From assembly GCA_010645155.1 (NCBI GenBank), contig CM021319.1:693920-757919 (forward strand): 64,000 nt of DNA. Direction: 5' to 3'. A program made the position numbers and the translations under genes. Of the stretch, positions 33,183 to 44,801 are shown piece by piece. Source of the stretch: Tigriopus japonicus (lineage: Eukaryota; Arthropoda; Copepoda; Harpacticoida; Harpacticidae). Positions within the stretch are counted from its first letter, which is position 1; every line of letters starts with the position of its first letter. The notes below the pieces were generated by a model. The model did no database searches. It was not told the DNA's origin and saw only the letters and a program-made list of their open reading frames with translations.

Positions 33183-35697
33183 GGTTCAACGAAGAGAGCT
33201 CACTGATCGTTGGAAGCCCCAGGAAACGGACCGAATGGAGGCAGATGAGCTACACGTGCAATGCCTAGACATGCCAAACCTGGAAAAGAAAGGCCCCACA
33301 ACAGATACAATGAAAGGCTTCTTTCTCCTTCTCAATGCTTGGATGTCAGCTGAAACATAATCACAAGTGTGCAAGACTCTTGGTGGTCTTTTAAAACATC
33401 TGCAATATGAATGACACTTCTAATCACACGTTGTTTGGCCTTTGTTTGCATAACTGCTATGTTGAAAAGCTGACATAACTTGAATACTGGCCCTGAAGCA
33501 TTTCTTGGCCGATACTGTAGGGCTTTGGCAAAGAGTAAGTAAATAGACACGTTGCACATGAAACTTTATCTTCAGGTGAACTCGAAGAAGAGTTCATCTC
33601 TTCGCGTTTTTTTTATTGATTTGTTTACTTACCCGTGCTAAATGTGAGAATGAAGGCCTTGCTCATGGTTCCAGGCATTTGCCGATAATGAGAGCCCACA
33701 AATGCAGCAATGGCCAAATGAAAACCACCTCCTATGATCCGACATGACCAACAATCTTTCAATTTTGAGCCCTGATGATCAAGTTGCACTTGTGACGAAT
33801 TGATTTGGCCAGGATGAGGCACCATATTATTCTATTCTGCGGGACAGCCAGCCTTGTTCTGGAAAAAACGAATGGCCAAGAAAAGGCCGCTATCGATTTT
33901 TAATGAGACTAGGCAACACAAATATTTATGTAGAGTCAGTGGAAAGGAAGCGTTTCACAACACCAATTGAAAGGCTCACTTTCTCGCATTACGTTGACTA
34001 CATTAAAGGACACGAACTGCCAAGATCATAAACGGTTGAAAAGTAGCCTGACATTACTCGCTCAGGCAATTCATGGAGACGAGTTTCAATTCGAGTCCTC
34101 ATCCATGCATTCCACATTCAATCGAGGTAGAGCTTGTCAACCAAAGCAGGAAGTTGATGTTCAAAACGATAAAACACACCGAGGAATATTGCCTGAACAG
34201 TTACAACTCTCCAAACAGCTAGATCACTTTTTGACGGAGATACGTAGTTGGCTAGCAAGATCACTAGGTATGAAACCAACTTTTTATGGGCTACCACACA
34301 CGCATGCGAATTCATTCCAAAGTAAGATTCACTCCAATCCTTTGGTTTTTGGCTATCTCTTGCGCCATGATAGTTCTCAACAATGTTATCTCATTACTTC
34401 ATTGTAGATTATTAATCATGTTGAATTGAACAACTTGTGTCAATAATGTAATGTATGGGTACATACTTAACAAACTATGGAATCAGCTATTAAAATGACG
34501 ATTTCCCAGCATTCTCATCGGGATATTTTTATGATCATCTAATTGAGACTGGTTGTGTTCTTCTCAGCTTTTAAGCGAGTTTAAAAGTCAAAGTACGCTA
34601 AAATTACATACAACAAACCAGCATGGCTTGAGATTGTATGTAATACCTAGTGTGTGTTTCCCCTATATTCTCAACATGAAACTTTACATTCGTCTTTCAA
34701 TGCGTTATGTCAACTTTTTTTTTACACTAAATTTAAAGAAAGGCTTGATTCTCGAACAAAATGGCCATTTGTAACTTTCCACGAATCAAACAAACACAAT
34801 TGTTCCATTCCTTGACTTTCATAGCCAATCAAGTCCATGAATCCACGGTTTCCTACTCAAGTTCAATTTAGGGGACAAATAGAGGTTGCTGGCTGGCTTA
34901 GAAACCAATGTCTACTTACGCTCAATACACTGTGAAGATGGCTGTCTCCTCGACAATGTCCACTCACTGGCCACTTTTAATGGCATAGATCCCGAGGGAA
35001 ATGGCACACACCAACCAACGAGCGAACTAGCTGCTAGGCTTGCTTACATGGAACTCTTAAGTGAGAACGCAAGTACGTAAGTATGTACTTGCGCATATAC
35101 GTACGTACGTACGTCCTCTTAGCTGTGAAAGTGGTGTCTTCTCCATGCGATAGCTGCTATCCTGATAGCAGTGTCTCCATATGTTCGAGATCGAAAAACG
35201 CAAAAAACAGCGCAAGGTTTTCTTGGCACTTGAGAAAGCGCAACAAAAAGGGCAAGTTTTTTATTCGCACATGGGAAAGCGTGCGAAAAAGCGCAAAACT
35301 TCTAGAATTTTACAAAAGCAAGTGAAATTACGGAATTTGGCCGATTTTGTAGTGATTTAAGGGATTCAAAGGTGCGCTTTTTGGCTATTTCCACCCACAC
35401 CGGAAAAGCGCAAGTTTCTTGTGAATAAAACCGTCTACCATTTTCATCTTTTATATAATTTCTGTAATTTATGCAACCGTACTCGCAATCGCAAAATACA
35501 TTACTAAAGAGGAAAAAAAGTGAGGCGCAAGAGCCTCAAAAAAGCGAAAAATATGAAAGCACTGCCTGCAAAGAATGGATGGTCTCTGGCATAGAAGGAG
35601 ATAGAGAGGGTATGCTGGAACCCTAGACATATCTAGGCAAGCATGGCTTGGTTTCAGGAAAAGTACGACACCTATACTTCATCATCAAAAACATAAG
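33183..35697. other. Upstream region of MFSD14 and intergenic sequence, no gene seen
   Basis: 33183-33900 probably holds the promoter and 5' UTR of the minus-strand transporter. A plus-strand frame at 33967-34407 (146 codons) has no recognisable domain. 35180-35560 repeats GCGCAA-type motifs and may be a decayed repeat. Confidence 0.45.
35093..35114. repeat. (ACGT)n microsatellite
   Basis: Alternating TACGTACGTACG units form a self-complementary simple repeat. Confidence 0.85.
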
Positions 35698-36342
35698 TCA
35701 TATCTCAGGGGTTGGTGACCGTTTTTGGGGCAAGTCCCACCAAATTTGATTTTGTGTTGTCTGGGCCCACCAAATGGACAAAATTTGAATTGAAAGGTTA
35801 AGGGGCCGACAATTTATCAGGGGAGGAGATGTGGTCAAGTGGATAAGGCACCTTCCTATTGCGAGAGAGGTCGTCGGTTCGAATCTCCTCCTTGACTTCT
35901 CTCGGAAGGATAAGCCCTTTTTCCTGACCACAGATGGCGGACCACAACCGATGAAGGATATTGCACAACCTAGATACTAGCACAACCCAATGGAATAAAT
36001 CGACGAATGAATTGGCGTGTAGGAACGAAGCATAGACGATATGGACACAACGCCTTGAATGGCGGCCATCATGGAACTCTTCCTTCAGTTTCTCTTTATC
36101 TCTATCTCTATTTCCCCTTGTCCAATGATAAAATAACTTATCGCAATAAACATTATTATTATTATTAATATATTAACTTCAGGGCTATCAAATTAAAAGC
36201 TTTGGGCCCAAAAATACAGAATTATGAATGGCTTGCACGCCCACTGTTTTGGACTTTCCACATAGCTCCTGGGCTCACCAAACACCACACTTGGGTGCAA
36301 ATGTGGGCTGTCGCCCATTGGTTGCCTATCCCTGTCATATCT
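35698..36342. mobile_element. hAT-type MITE, family V, with a nested SINE
   Basis: The element (35706-36334) starts CAGGGGTTGGTGACCG and ends GGTTGCCTATCCCTG. Both flanks are TCATATCT (35698-35705 and 36335-36342), a perfect 8-bp duplication. Without the SINE at about 35822-36170 the two halves align along their length with the copy at 40699-40929, including GGGCCCA blocks and TGGACTTTCC. Confidence 0.88.
35822..36170 (+). mobile_element. tRNA-derived SINE, family 2, near full length
   Basis: The head begins GGAGGAG, has an A box TGGTCAAGTGGATAAGG and a perfect B box GGTTCGAATC, and closes with CTCCTCC, which pairs with the start as an acceptor stem. A body of about 270 bp follows and the element ends in an ATT repeat tail. 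The body differs from the family 1 SINEs although the heads are related. It is inserted in the family V hAT element. Confidence 0.85.
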
Positions 36343-39300
36343 CATCATTGAAAACCAATCACCAGCTGCCAATATATCTCCATTGAACACCTTCTCCCTA
36401 ATCATTTAGAGAGGGATTGACAAAAGTCAACTTGAGTGCCTAATTTTCAACACCTAAACTGCTTCTAGTTTCTAGAAGCTACCCATACCTACCAGGTGAT
36501 GCATAAGAAACGGAACAGCAAACCATGTCCGTAACTCGGAAAAGGTTGATCTCACAAAAAATATATAGAGCTCAAAAAGATGCGGCAGATAACAATTCTT
36601 AAGATACACAAGTTGTTATTCTCTTTTTGTCGCCTTATTTTTGATTTTAGCCAAATTTATGAAGAGAGAAAAAAGTCGGAGTCACGAACGCTCTGTTTTC
36701 GTAAAGGGTCCTTCGGGGAAAAAATCGTCGTAGCTTAAATATTCAAATTGGGTGAAATTGCTTTTTCTGACTTTTCAAGTCAAGTGTTTGGCCAATCCTA
36801 TCCAATAAAGGTGAGGTTCATACATGTTTTCAATCATGAGTTATTGACGATGGAATTAGGTGTTCCGTTTCTTTTGAAACACCCGGTACATACATAGCTA
36901 TTTCCTTTCTTGAAATGTGATCTACAGTTGTCACAATAAACAATATGATTGTGTTTAAGGATGGATGGATGCTTCAAACATACTTCATCAATTGGATTCT
37001 ACACTTCTTGGGTCTTTTCACTTCTTAAATGTCTTTATTGACAAATTGAAGGAGCCGTGGCTAATTGCGGGACGACGCAAGAGCCCTCAAAAATTCCAAA
37101 CGAGACTTTCAAGCACATGTTTTCTTGCTTTTTAGGATACTTTTAGTGTGTCTTGGCGCAAAAAAAACAAAATTATTTTCAAAATTAGTTGCGTATTAGG
37201 ATCGTCAATTAGCTTGAAAGTTCATAATATTCTCTGATATGTTATGAATAGAAAGCATTCTTCTTTAGACAAATACAAATGGCACCCCTGCTTTTTTGAC
37301 ATTAAAATGGAGATTTTATGGAAAGAGACCTTTTTCTACATATTAAATATTGCAAGATGGCAGACAATGTCATGGGTACTAGCATATCCACAGCAAATAG
37401 CCTCTTGTGAGAAAGATTGTAATATTAATATTTCTTATTATTACTCTCAAATTATTACATCTAAACAAACAGTTACCCAGAATTTTTTAATGCCAGTACA
37501 CAACAGCAACAACAGCAGAGGTAGTTATTTTGTCCCGTGCCAATGACACAAAACAATGGAACATCTTTTTGATGTTCCTTTTGTTACGGCAGTGATGGTG
37601 ATCCCATTTGCCAACATTTTTTGGGATTGATGTCAAAATTTATGTTTAGAATAAAAATGATTAATCTGGGACTCAAATATTATTGCAGGGAATTGTTTTT
37701 TAGTTTGACCAAACATATATTGTATATTCATATTGTAATTTTTTGGGGTCTGAAAGACTAAAAACACCTGGCATTGTAGGCAGAATTGATCACCAATCCA
37801 CCTTCAATTTGAAATCGATAACATGATTCTTGTGTAGAGAAAGAAGTAAAATATTTTTGTGGAAGTGGCCAACCATTCCACACTTGTAATTATGTAGGTC
37901 TGCTTAGGTCAGTTAACATTAGCAGGAGGGGACAGCTAACTGTTTCATGTTGCAACTCTTTATAATTTCTATTTGGCACATACATCTTTTTCTGCCTCTA
38001 ATGAGATTTTACCTGTCAAACAAAAGAGAAATAAGTAGACCTTTTTCTCATCCTTTTTGTCCTCACTTTAAATTTGTCTATTTACAAGTTCAACTAAAGG
38101 ACATGCTAGTTTGTCTAGTTGTCATTACTTTTGTCACAACAAGGGGAACAATCACTGAACAATCATTGAGAAATTCAACATGAAAAATGACAGAAGAATT
38201 TGTTTTATCCTTAAAATCTGCAAGAAGTCTGGCTCAAAGTTAGGTAATGTACCCATCTCTTTTTTTTACGGAATTTTCTTTTTGTTTCATCAAAGTTTGT
38301 GATGAGTGATAACCATTCCTTTCAATCCAGCTTTGATTGATATTAATGTGTAGGGCCCGAAAATATATTTTTTTGCTCTCAGGCAGAAATCCTAGATGTT
38401 TCACAGCATAACTTCAGTTAACCTTTTGCCTTGAAATGTCTGGAATTTTTGCTCCACAACTAAAACCACTTTTTTCCAGACCTGAATAACCAGACCTCAA
38501 AGCAATTGTGACACTTGGGGCTGGAGCAATTGTTTTTACTTAATCCAATCCCGTCATGTTTGTCAGTTGCGCCGAATGTATGAAAAAGTGGCAGTGTACA
38601 CAAATAAGAGATTGGGCTCAACAGAATATATTTACCACTATTTACAGATGGATAGCAGTTTGAAATAGATTCACGCGATTTCATCCTAATATTAAATAAA
38701 GATACCTTAAGCATTTTTAGGAGCTATAGGTCCTACAAGCATCACGTTTTGAAGTAGATTAATGCAAGATTTGAATTAGAGTTGAAGAAGCTAGGCTTGA
38801 AAAATTGTAGTTCTTGAAAAGCTTGGGAAATTCCACCAACTTGTATTTGCCTGAATATTCAGCCAAATATTTTTTTTTTCTTTTCCTAGTTTTGCTTGAA
38901 AAGGTTGGGAAATCCCACCATCTAACAATACTTCAATCCCTCTAAAATAGTTCAAGGTTCTGCTGTGATTATAGGGGGAGCTGCTCTCTTCAGTCGAGAG
39001 TGAGCAAAATGTACTTCTCAGAGGGAGCCACCTGAAATTCGAGTCAAAAAAAAGCAAGTCACTTTGAAAGCGACTGTGTTCCAATCCGCGGGCAGACGTT
39101 CAAGCGAGCGTTCTTAGATGGAGATTTTCAAAAAAGAGCCAAATGGAGGAACGATTATTTTTTAAGAAAGTGGCATGCACAAACAATTTCTTTTTTGTTT
39201 CAGTTTCTCCAAAAAGTTTGTAACACTGATTTGAATACGTTTGTTTCATTTCATTCAACTCTAATCAAATATGTAAAATCTATTCGATGAAGGCGAAGCC

Positions 39301-39794
39301 ATCACACTCTCAAGTGATCAAAATGACACCTCGCGGGGTAAACAAGTCATAATTTGAAGCTAAATGACTAATTGCCTGAATGTTACAGCAAACTTCGATC
39401 GTTTATTTTCTCTATCTAGCTCTATGGAATCTTGAATTAGCGTTGCCGTGACTAGAAGACAATTCAGGCCAAATCTGAGAAAAAGCAACAGTCGCTCCTA
39501 CAAAGAAACGTGCATTTTCCAATCATTGGACTAAGTACCGACGACTTTCATACATCTGCAGATCTTTCTGAAACCATTTAGATAGGTAATCTAATTTTTC
39601 ATCGATTGACACGCACAAAGCCTTGGTCTCATGTAAATCTCATTACAAGAAATCAAACTTTGTCAAAGAGGAAATTGCCGCATCACTAGGGTCCAATCTT
39701 TTGCTTGAAAGTTGAAAGGAAAGATGTGCACTGCATCTTCACAAGCATAGGGTGACTATCAAGCAGTGTTCGTGTTAACAGAAAGCTGTTATGT
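36343..39794. other. Long intergenic stretch, no gene seen
   Basis: AT-rich. The longest frames (37244-37546 plus and 38791-39084 minus) show no domain and no splice-supported extension. No organised repeats were found. Confidence 0.5.
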
Positions 39795-39867
39795 GTTTAT
39801 CGAAGGAGGTCGTTATTACGAAAATACCGTATATACTGTCTTGTAATACCGTCCTCCTTGGTTTATC
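39795..39867. mobile_element. 59-bp MITE related to the 822-bp foldback element
   Basis: The element (39802-39860) has ends GAAGGAGGTCGTTATTACG and GTAATACCGTCCTCCTTG. These match the termini of the element at 25274-26095. Identical 7-bp flanks GTTTATC lie at 39795-39801 and 39861-39867. Confidence 0.75.
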
Positions 39868-40154
39868 AAAAATAAAATATAGCCTTTCATTGTTTAAATG
39901 AAGTGCACTTCAGTGATTTTTGATTAATAAATAAGGCTCAGATAAAGTTGCTATTTTTTTTGGGCCAAAGTTGCAATTTTACACCACTGCAGTTGTTCTT
40001 GTAAACGTACGTATCAATATTTTACTTTGATAATTTCACTCAGGATTCATGTGATCAAAACAAAAAATGCAACAGGCTGGTGGTCAAAAGTTGCACTATT
40101 TGATGCAAGTTGCACTTTGCAACTTTGTCCGAGCCCTAGTCATAAGCCGAGACA

Positions 40155-40537
40155 GTTTTTGGCAGGGTTGGTCGCGGGATCAAGTTACGATTCATCTTGT
40201 TTATCCAGGCATTAATGGGCAGGATAAACGGAATAAATGCGGGTTTAAAGGGATTTTCATGGAAAATTCGAAATGCACTTGCACAAATGCATTAACGTGG
40301 TGATTTGAGGAATGAAATCTCCACTTCAACTTTCTAATGCATAAGCCTTTTAATTGGACAATAGATTGGACAAATGGTAAAGAAAATTACTGACATTACA
40401 CAACGTACAAATAAAAATGGGTTAAAAACAGGAAAATTTCGTTTGTCCCGCTTGTCTCTGCCAGGAAAACCGGTTATCCCTTGGGTCATTACCGGGGGAT
40501 AAACGGAATGATCCCCCCGACCAACCCTGGTTTTGGG
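40155..40537. mobile_element. hAT-type MITE, family III, copy a
   Basis: The element (40163-40529) starts CAGGGTTGGTCGCGGGATC and ends GATCCCCCCGACCAACCCTG. Flanks GTTTTTGG and GTTTTGGG agree at seven of eight positions. Internal blocks include GATAAACGG in both orientations. Non-coding. Confidence 0.82.
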
Positions 40538-40690
40538 CAAAACTTTGGGTTTAGTTAACCGCTATATTTTTATGAAATGGGATGAATATTACTCAATATT
40601 TTATGGCATAGAAAAAAGTGCAACAACATTTGGCTGAACCCTATCTTCAGTACCATTAAAAACCTTTCAGTAACTGCAAATGGCCCTTAG

Positions 40691-40937
40691 GTCTAGTTTA
40701 GGGGTCAGCAAACAATGGGCCGTGGCCCACATGTGGGCCCAAGCTCTACGAGGAAAGTCCAATATAGTGGGCCCGTAAACCATCCTTTGTGTTGTGCACC
40801 TGGGCCCAAAGCTCTATGATCTTTAATTTGTGGGCCCTTGTACCTACCTACCATCGTCTGCTTTGTGGGCCCTTGACAACATATAGTCAAATTGGTGGGC
40901 CCTGATCAAAAAGCGGTTCCCGACCCTTGGTCAATTT
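40691..40937. mobile_element. hAT-type MITE, family V, uninterrupted copy
   Basis: The element (40699-40929) starts TAGGGGTCAGCAAAC and ends GGTTCCCGACCCTTG. The flanking 8-mers GTCTAGTT and GTCAATTT agree at six positions. Its interior carries six TGGGCCC motifs spaced 30-35 bp apart. Same family as 35706-36334. Confidence 0.78.
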
Positions 40938-41185
40938 TTTTTTTTTTTTTGGAGTATTGGTGCTAGGGTCGGAGGGTTGAGCCTCGCCCGGCCAGCGAAG
41001 CCAGCCATCACAACGTCTAAAGTAGTTCCGATAGGCAATCTCATGTCCGGTATCAGAATGGTTCTCCGTCTGTGGGTGTGAATTAGCGTCTAAAAGTTTC
41101 CTCGAGAAAGGTCGGGGAGGAGAATCGAACGTGGGACCTCTCTCACTGTAGGAAACTGCGCTAACCACGACGCCACGTCTCCTCC
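40935..41185 (-). mobile_element. tRNA-derived SINE, family 1, full length
   Basis: On the minus strand it starts at 41185 with GGAGGAGACGTGGCGTCGTG, has the B-box region GTTCGATTCTCCTCC, the family 1 body, and an A tail (T run at 40935-40950). It closely resembles 17072-17320. Its tail abuts the right end of the family V hAT element. Confidence 0.87.
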
Positions 41186-42166
41186 ATACTTATTGCTGCC
41201 AAAAGTTGTAACTATTTCTTTGCCGTCACTGTTTGGATAAAGCATATTTGTCTTCATTTTATGCAAAAAAAGTTACTGCTATTAAATTTAATTCTACTTT
41301 TCGATGGTGTAATTTTGACGAAGAACATTTTGACGAATATACTTTATTTGTTTTTTTTTCTTTATATTACATTTGTATATAACATTTTTGTTAGTCATTG
41401 ACACAGCTCTGAAAAAAGTATGAAGCAGCTTTGACGTTTAAGATAAAGCAATGTTGACATAACTAATTAATTACAATTTAAAAAAAGTGGAAATACTGCC
41501 TGTTTCGTTTGAATTTTTTGGAAAAAGGTTAGGATCATATTTAGAATATCTTTGGAATATTGCCTGTTTCGTTTGATTTTTTTGGAAAAAGGGTAGGATC
41601 ATATTTAGAATATCTTTGGAGCCACCAGAAACTAGTAAATTATATTTTGCAATGTAGTCACAAGAATATGCGATTTTTGTCCAGAATTATAAAATTGGGA
41701 GAGTTTGAAAAAATAACTGGTGAATTGCTTCTTCCCTCCAAAATGATGCTGAAAAAGGATGGAAAATTAAGAAAAAAAAAGAATCCGACAGAGGATGGGA
41801 GTGTAGGAAAAGGTCAATTTCTATTGCAATTATTGAGAAAAGTGATATTAAAATTACCAAAGCATCCAACTTTCGGTTCATTATTTCGCAAAAGCACTAA
41901 CAGAAATACTAGATTTTATTATCAAGATTTGCTGGCTTTGTTGATCAAAATGACTTTATTTTTACAGCTCTCTTTTACATTTTGTCAACAACGCGTAGGT
42001 GACGTCACGTTGAACTTTCCGCAACCCAAGAAACACTAAATATCATAACAAACCATCTGGTTGTGCATGTGTCCTCCTGTGTGCGCTATCAGGTGAGCCG
42101 TGATGATGCTGATGATGACCTTCGAACAATCCCACTCTTAAAAACTTCATCTTTCTTCACTTTTGG
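41186..42166. other. Upstream region of the RMDN gene; no gene supported
   Basis: A plus-strand open frame at 41560-42039 (lysine-rich, no proper ATG start) has no recognisable domain. It overlaps a 64-bp tandem duplication and is probably not a gene. The promoter of the gene at 42167 must lie here. Confidence 0.45.
41493..41620. repeat. 64-bp tandem duplication
   Basis: Two head-to-tail 64-bp units, each containing TGCCTGTTTCGTTTGA and AGGATCATATTTAGAATATC, with about three substitutions between them. Confidence 0.9.
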
Positions 42167-44801
42167 ATGTCGTGGTCGTCCGATTGGGTTGCCAGCAGTC
42201 CCACCACCGCCGGTTTGACCCTCATGGACCAGCTGTCCGTACGCTCGAAATGGTCTTTCTTGGCCGCATTGGGGGCGGGTTGCTTGGTGGGCGCCTCGGG
42301 CGTGTTCCTCATCCAACGATTGTCCCATCGTCTCGAATGGAGTCACGAGCTCACCTCGCAAAAGGTCACGCAAGAGCTCACCGTGCTCAATAACACCATT
42401 CGCGACCTTCAAGCCGCCATTCAAGAGCTCAAAGACCAGAAATCCGGAGCCGCGCGACCTCTTAGGTATTGAACTAAGGTTTTCATGACACCAATCTTAC
42501 CCGGAGGGTTATAATACCCTTGTATCATTAGGTCGGCCTTGCGAAGTGTAACCTTTTCCGAGCTGGATATGGAATGTCAGGCTCGAGAACGACCCACCGA
42601 TTTAGGAGCCCTTTCCGCCATGAGCTCGGCCACTTCCACCACCTCGACCACCGAATACTTTTCCGCCGTATCGTCGGATGAGGAGTTCTTCGACGTGCCC
42701 ACCGATTCAGAGGTGGAAGACTTGAATAAACAGCTCAATCAGGCTATTAGTTCGGCGGCCAGTTTGTCCCGGAGTGAGTCCAGCGATCCGTCTCATTTGG
42801 AACTGTTTCCCGTGGTGGATCAACTCATGGAGAGCCATGGTGAGGACCAAGCGTTGGCTTTGCAAATGCTCCGGGATAAAGAATCAGAGGTGAGTGGAGT
42901 GCCTCGTTGTTGTTCTTGGTAGTTACCGACCCAAAGAGCCGTAAATATTTCAACCGAAAGTAGGCTTAATCGAAAGCGATAGCAGTTGATATATTAAACG
43001 AAATATTTAGTAGTCCTTTCAAAGTTCATTCTTTAATATAGTTATGCTTTCGGTTCTCCACTAGTCCTAAAACTTCTGAAATTTCGTTGGGCACAATATG
43101 GGAATGTACAAATTGAGAAAATCTCGGAAGAAATCCGCACTGTAAAAGTAAAAAGTTGTAAATAGTAGTCCAAACCCGTAAAAGTAAAAAGTTGTAAATA
43201 GTAGTCCAAACCCGCGAGGTTAACATTTTGAAATGAGTTTTCATTTGTCGGTCCCATTTTCTCCCGATATTTTTGTTGATTAGTTGCTAAGGACATTGCC
43301 AATAATATCGCGTTTATTTGGGATTCCAGTTCCAAGGGAATGGTGAGTTTCTGTGGCGTCTTTGCAAAGCCATCTACTTGAAATCGATTGCCGCCGGATT
43401 GGCCGGTGATAACAACCTCAAAAAGAACTTAATTCAAGAGGCTGTGAATTATGGCGAGGCGGCCATTGCCTCTAATGAGGCTTCTTCCGAGGCCCACAAA
43501 TGGTATGCCATTGTGGTAGGCTGTCGAGGCGAATTTGTCGGGATCAAAGAGAAAATCTTGGACGGATATGAGTTCAAGAAACACGTGGATCGAGCTGCTG
43601 AGCTCTCGCCCACCGACCACACCATTCAGCATTTATTGGGCAGGTACGGAAACTTGGCAAACAAAAAGCCTAAAAAACGGTTGTAGGATTATCCCCTCAT
43701 TTGTTGTGCAGTTATTTAGAAATGAGGTCAATTGGTAAATTATGTAGTACTATAGGAAAATAGTTGTTGGTCAGAAACTGATTCCCACTAACAATTATCC
43801 TCAGTCATACCACTTTTAATTGCGAACAAGTTTGAACGCTTTCTTGGATTCTTGATGTCAAGCTCTTCAAATGATTTGACGTGGTTTAGATTCATGTGAC
43901 CTTGAAATTTTAATTAATTTTGATTATCTTTAACGATGGGTCCTACTTTGCGTATGTTTACCGGATCAATGATGTGACTTTGAAAATGCACTTATGATAA
44001 ATTGGCAACGGAAAGCACAATTTTTTTATCGTCCGGAATCTGCTATTTTCTTAACACTGATTTTACCTGTAGTCAAAAGCCTGGAACAATTCAATCTTTG
44101 TTGATGAAAGTACGATTTTTGTTTTGACTTAGGTTTTGTTACGAAGTGGCCGAATTGTCTTGGTGGGAGAGGAAAACTGCCTCGGCCTTGTTCGCTGAAC
44201 CTCCATCGGCTTCCATGGAAGAGGCTCGTGATCATTTTCTTGAGGCTGAACGTCTCAAGCCTCAAGGATGGAAAGAGAACAGACAGTTCTTGGCCAAATC
44301 GTTGATCAAGATCGGAGACATAGCCCAAGCCGTGACCTGGTTGGAGAAGGCCGATGAACTTCCAATCAGAAACCCCGATGTGCGTATTAAGTACACGATA
44401 GAAGTATCTGGGCTCTTCTAAAAGTTAGTTAAGGACACACTTGGGCCTTGATAGTAAATTTTCTTCAAAGCAAAGAAAAACGTGAAAACGAAAAAGATAA
44501 CCCAATTTTGCAACAAAAGTACATTTGTTAAGCTTTTATGCATATGGTTTTGACCTTGAAACCAAGGATTTTGATTTCACTAGATCTGAGAGTCTTTTCA
44601 ACGTTGATGCTGACGACAGGTCGCCATTATCTTTTAACCAAAATCAAATCAAATCAAATAAATTCCAATCATGTCAATTGGCTACGTTGAATAACTTATG
44701 AGAAGAGTGATCATTTGATTTGATTTCAGGACCAGCAAGCGCAAGATGACATCTCGCAACTCTTGCAACAATATCAATCCCATCGTGTGGTCTCATCCTG
44801 A
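42167..44801 (+). CDS. RMDN3: Regulator of microtubule dynamics protein (RMDN/PTPIP51 family), five exons, 429 aa
   Basis: Exons are 42167-42465, 42532-42889, 43330-43643, 44133-44379 and 44730-44801, with all phases consistent. Met20 (42224) is an alternative start. A membrane anchor (FLAALGAGCLVGASGVFLIQ) and a coiled-coil-like stretch form the N-terminus. Residues 141-160 hold two FFAT-like motifs, EYFSAVS and EFFDVPT. The C-terminal TPR-like domain matches the family: FLWRLCKAIY, SSEAHKWYAIVVG, GYEFKKHVDRAAELSP, HLLGRFCYEVAELSWWERKT. Human RMDN3 is an outer mitochondrial membrane protein that binds ER VAP proteins through its FFAT motif. The closest paralogue is inferred from this architecture. 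Confidence 0.93.
43142..43213. repeat. Exact 36-bp tandem duplication in an intron
   Basis: Two identical head-to-tail 36-bp units starting GTAAAAGTAAAAAGTTG and ending GTCCAAACCC, in intron 2 of the RMDN gene. Confidence 0.95.

Noticed and set aside
41560..42039. 159-codon plus-strand open frame before RMDN
   Set aside because: It has no ATG start, overlaps a tandem duplication, is lysine-rich and AT-driven, and has no recognisable domain.
43142..43213. Direct repeat considered as a CRISPR-like unit
   Set aside because: The units are adjacent with no spacer, there are only two, and the host is eukaryotic.
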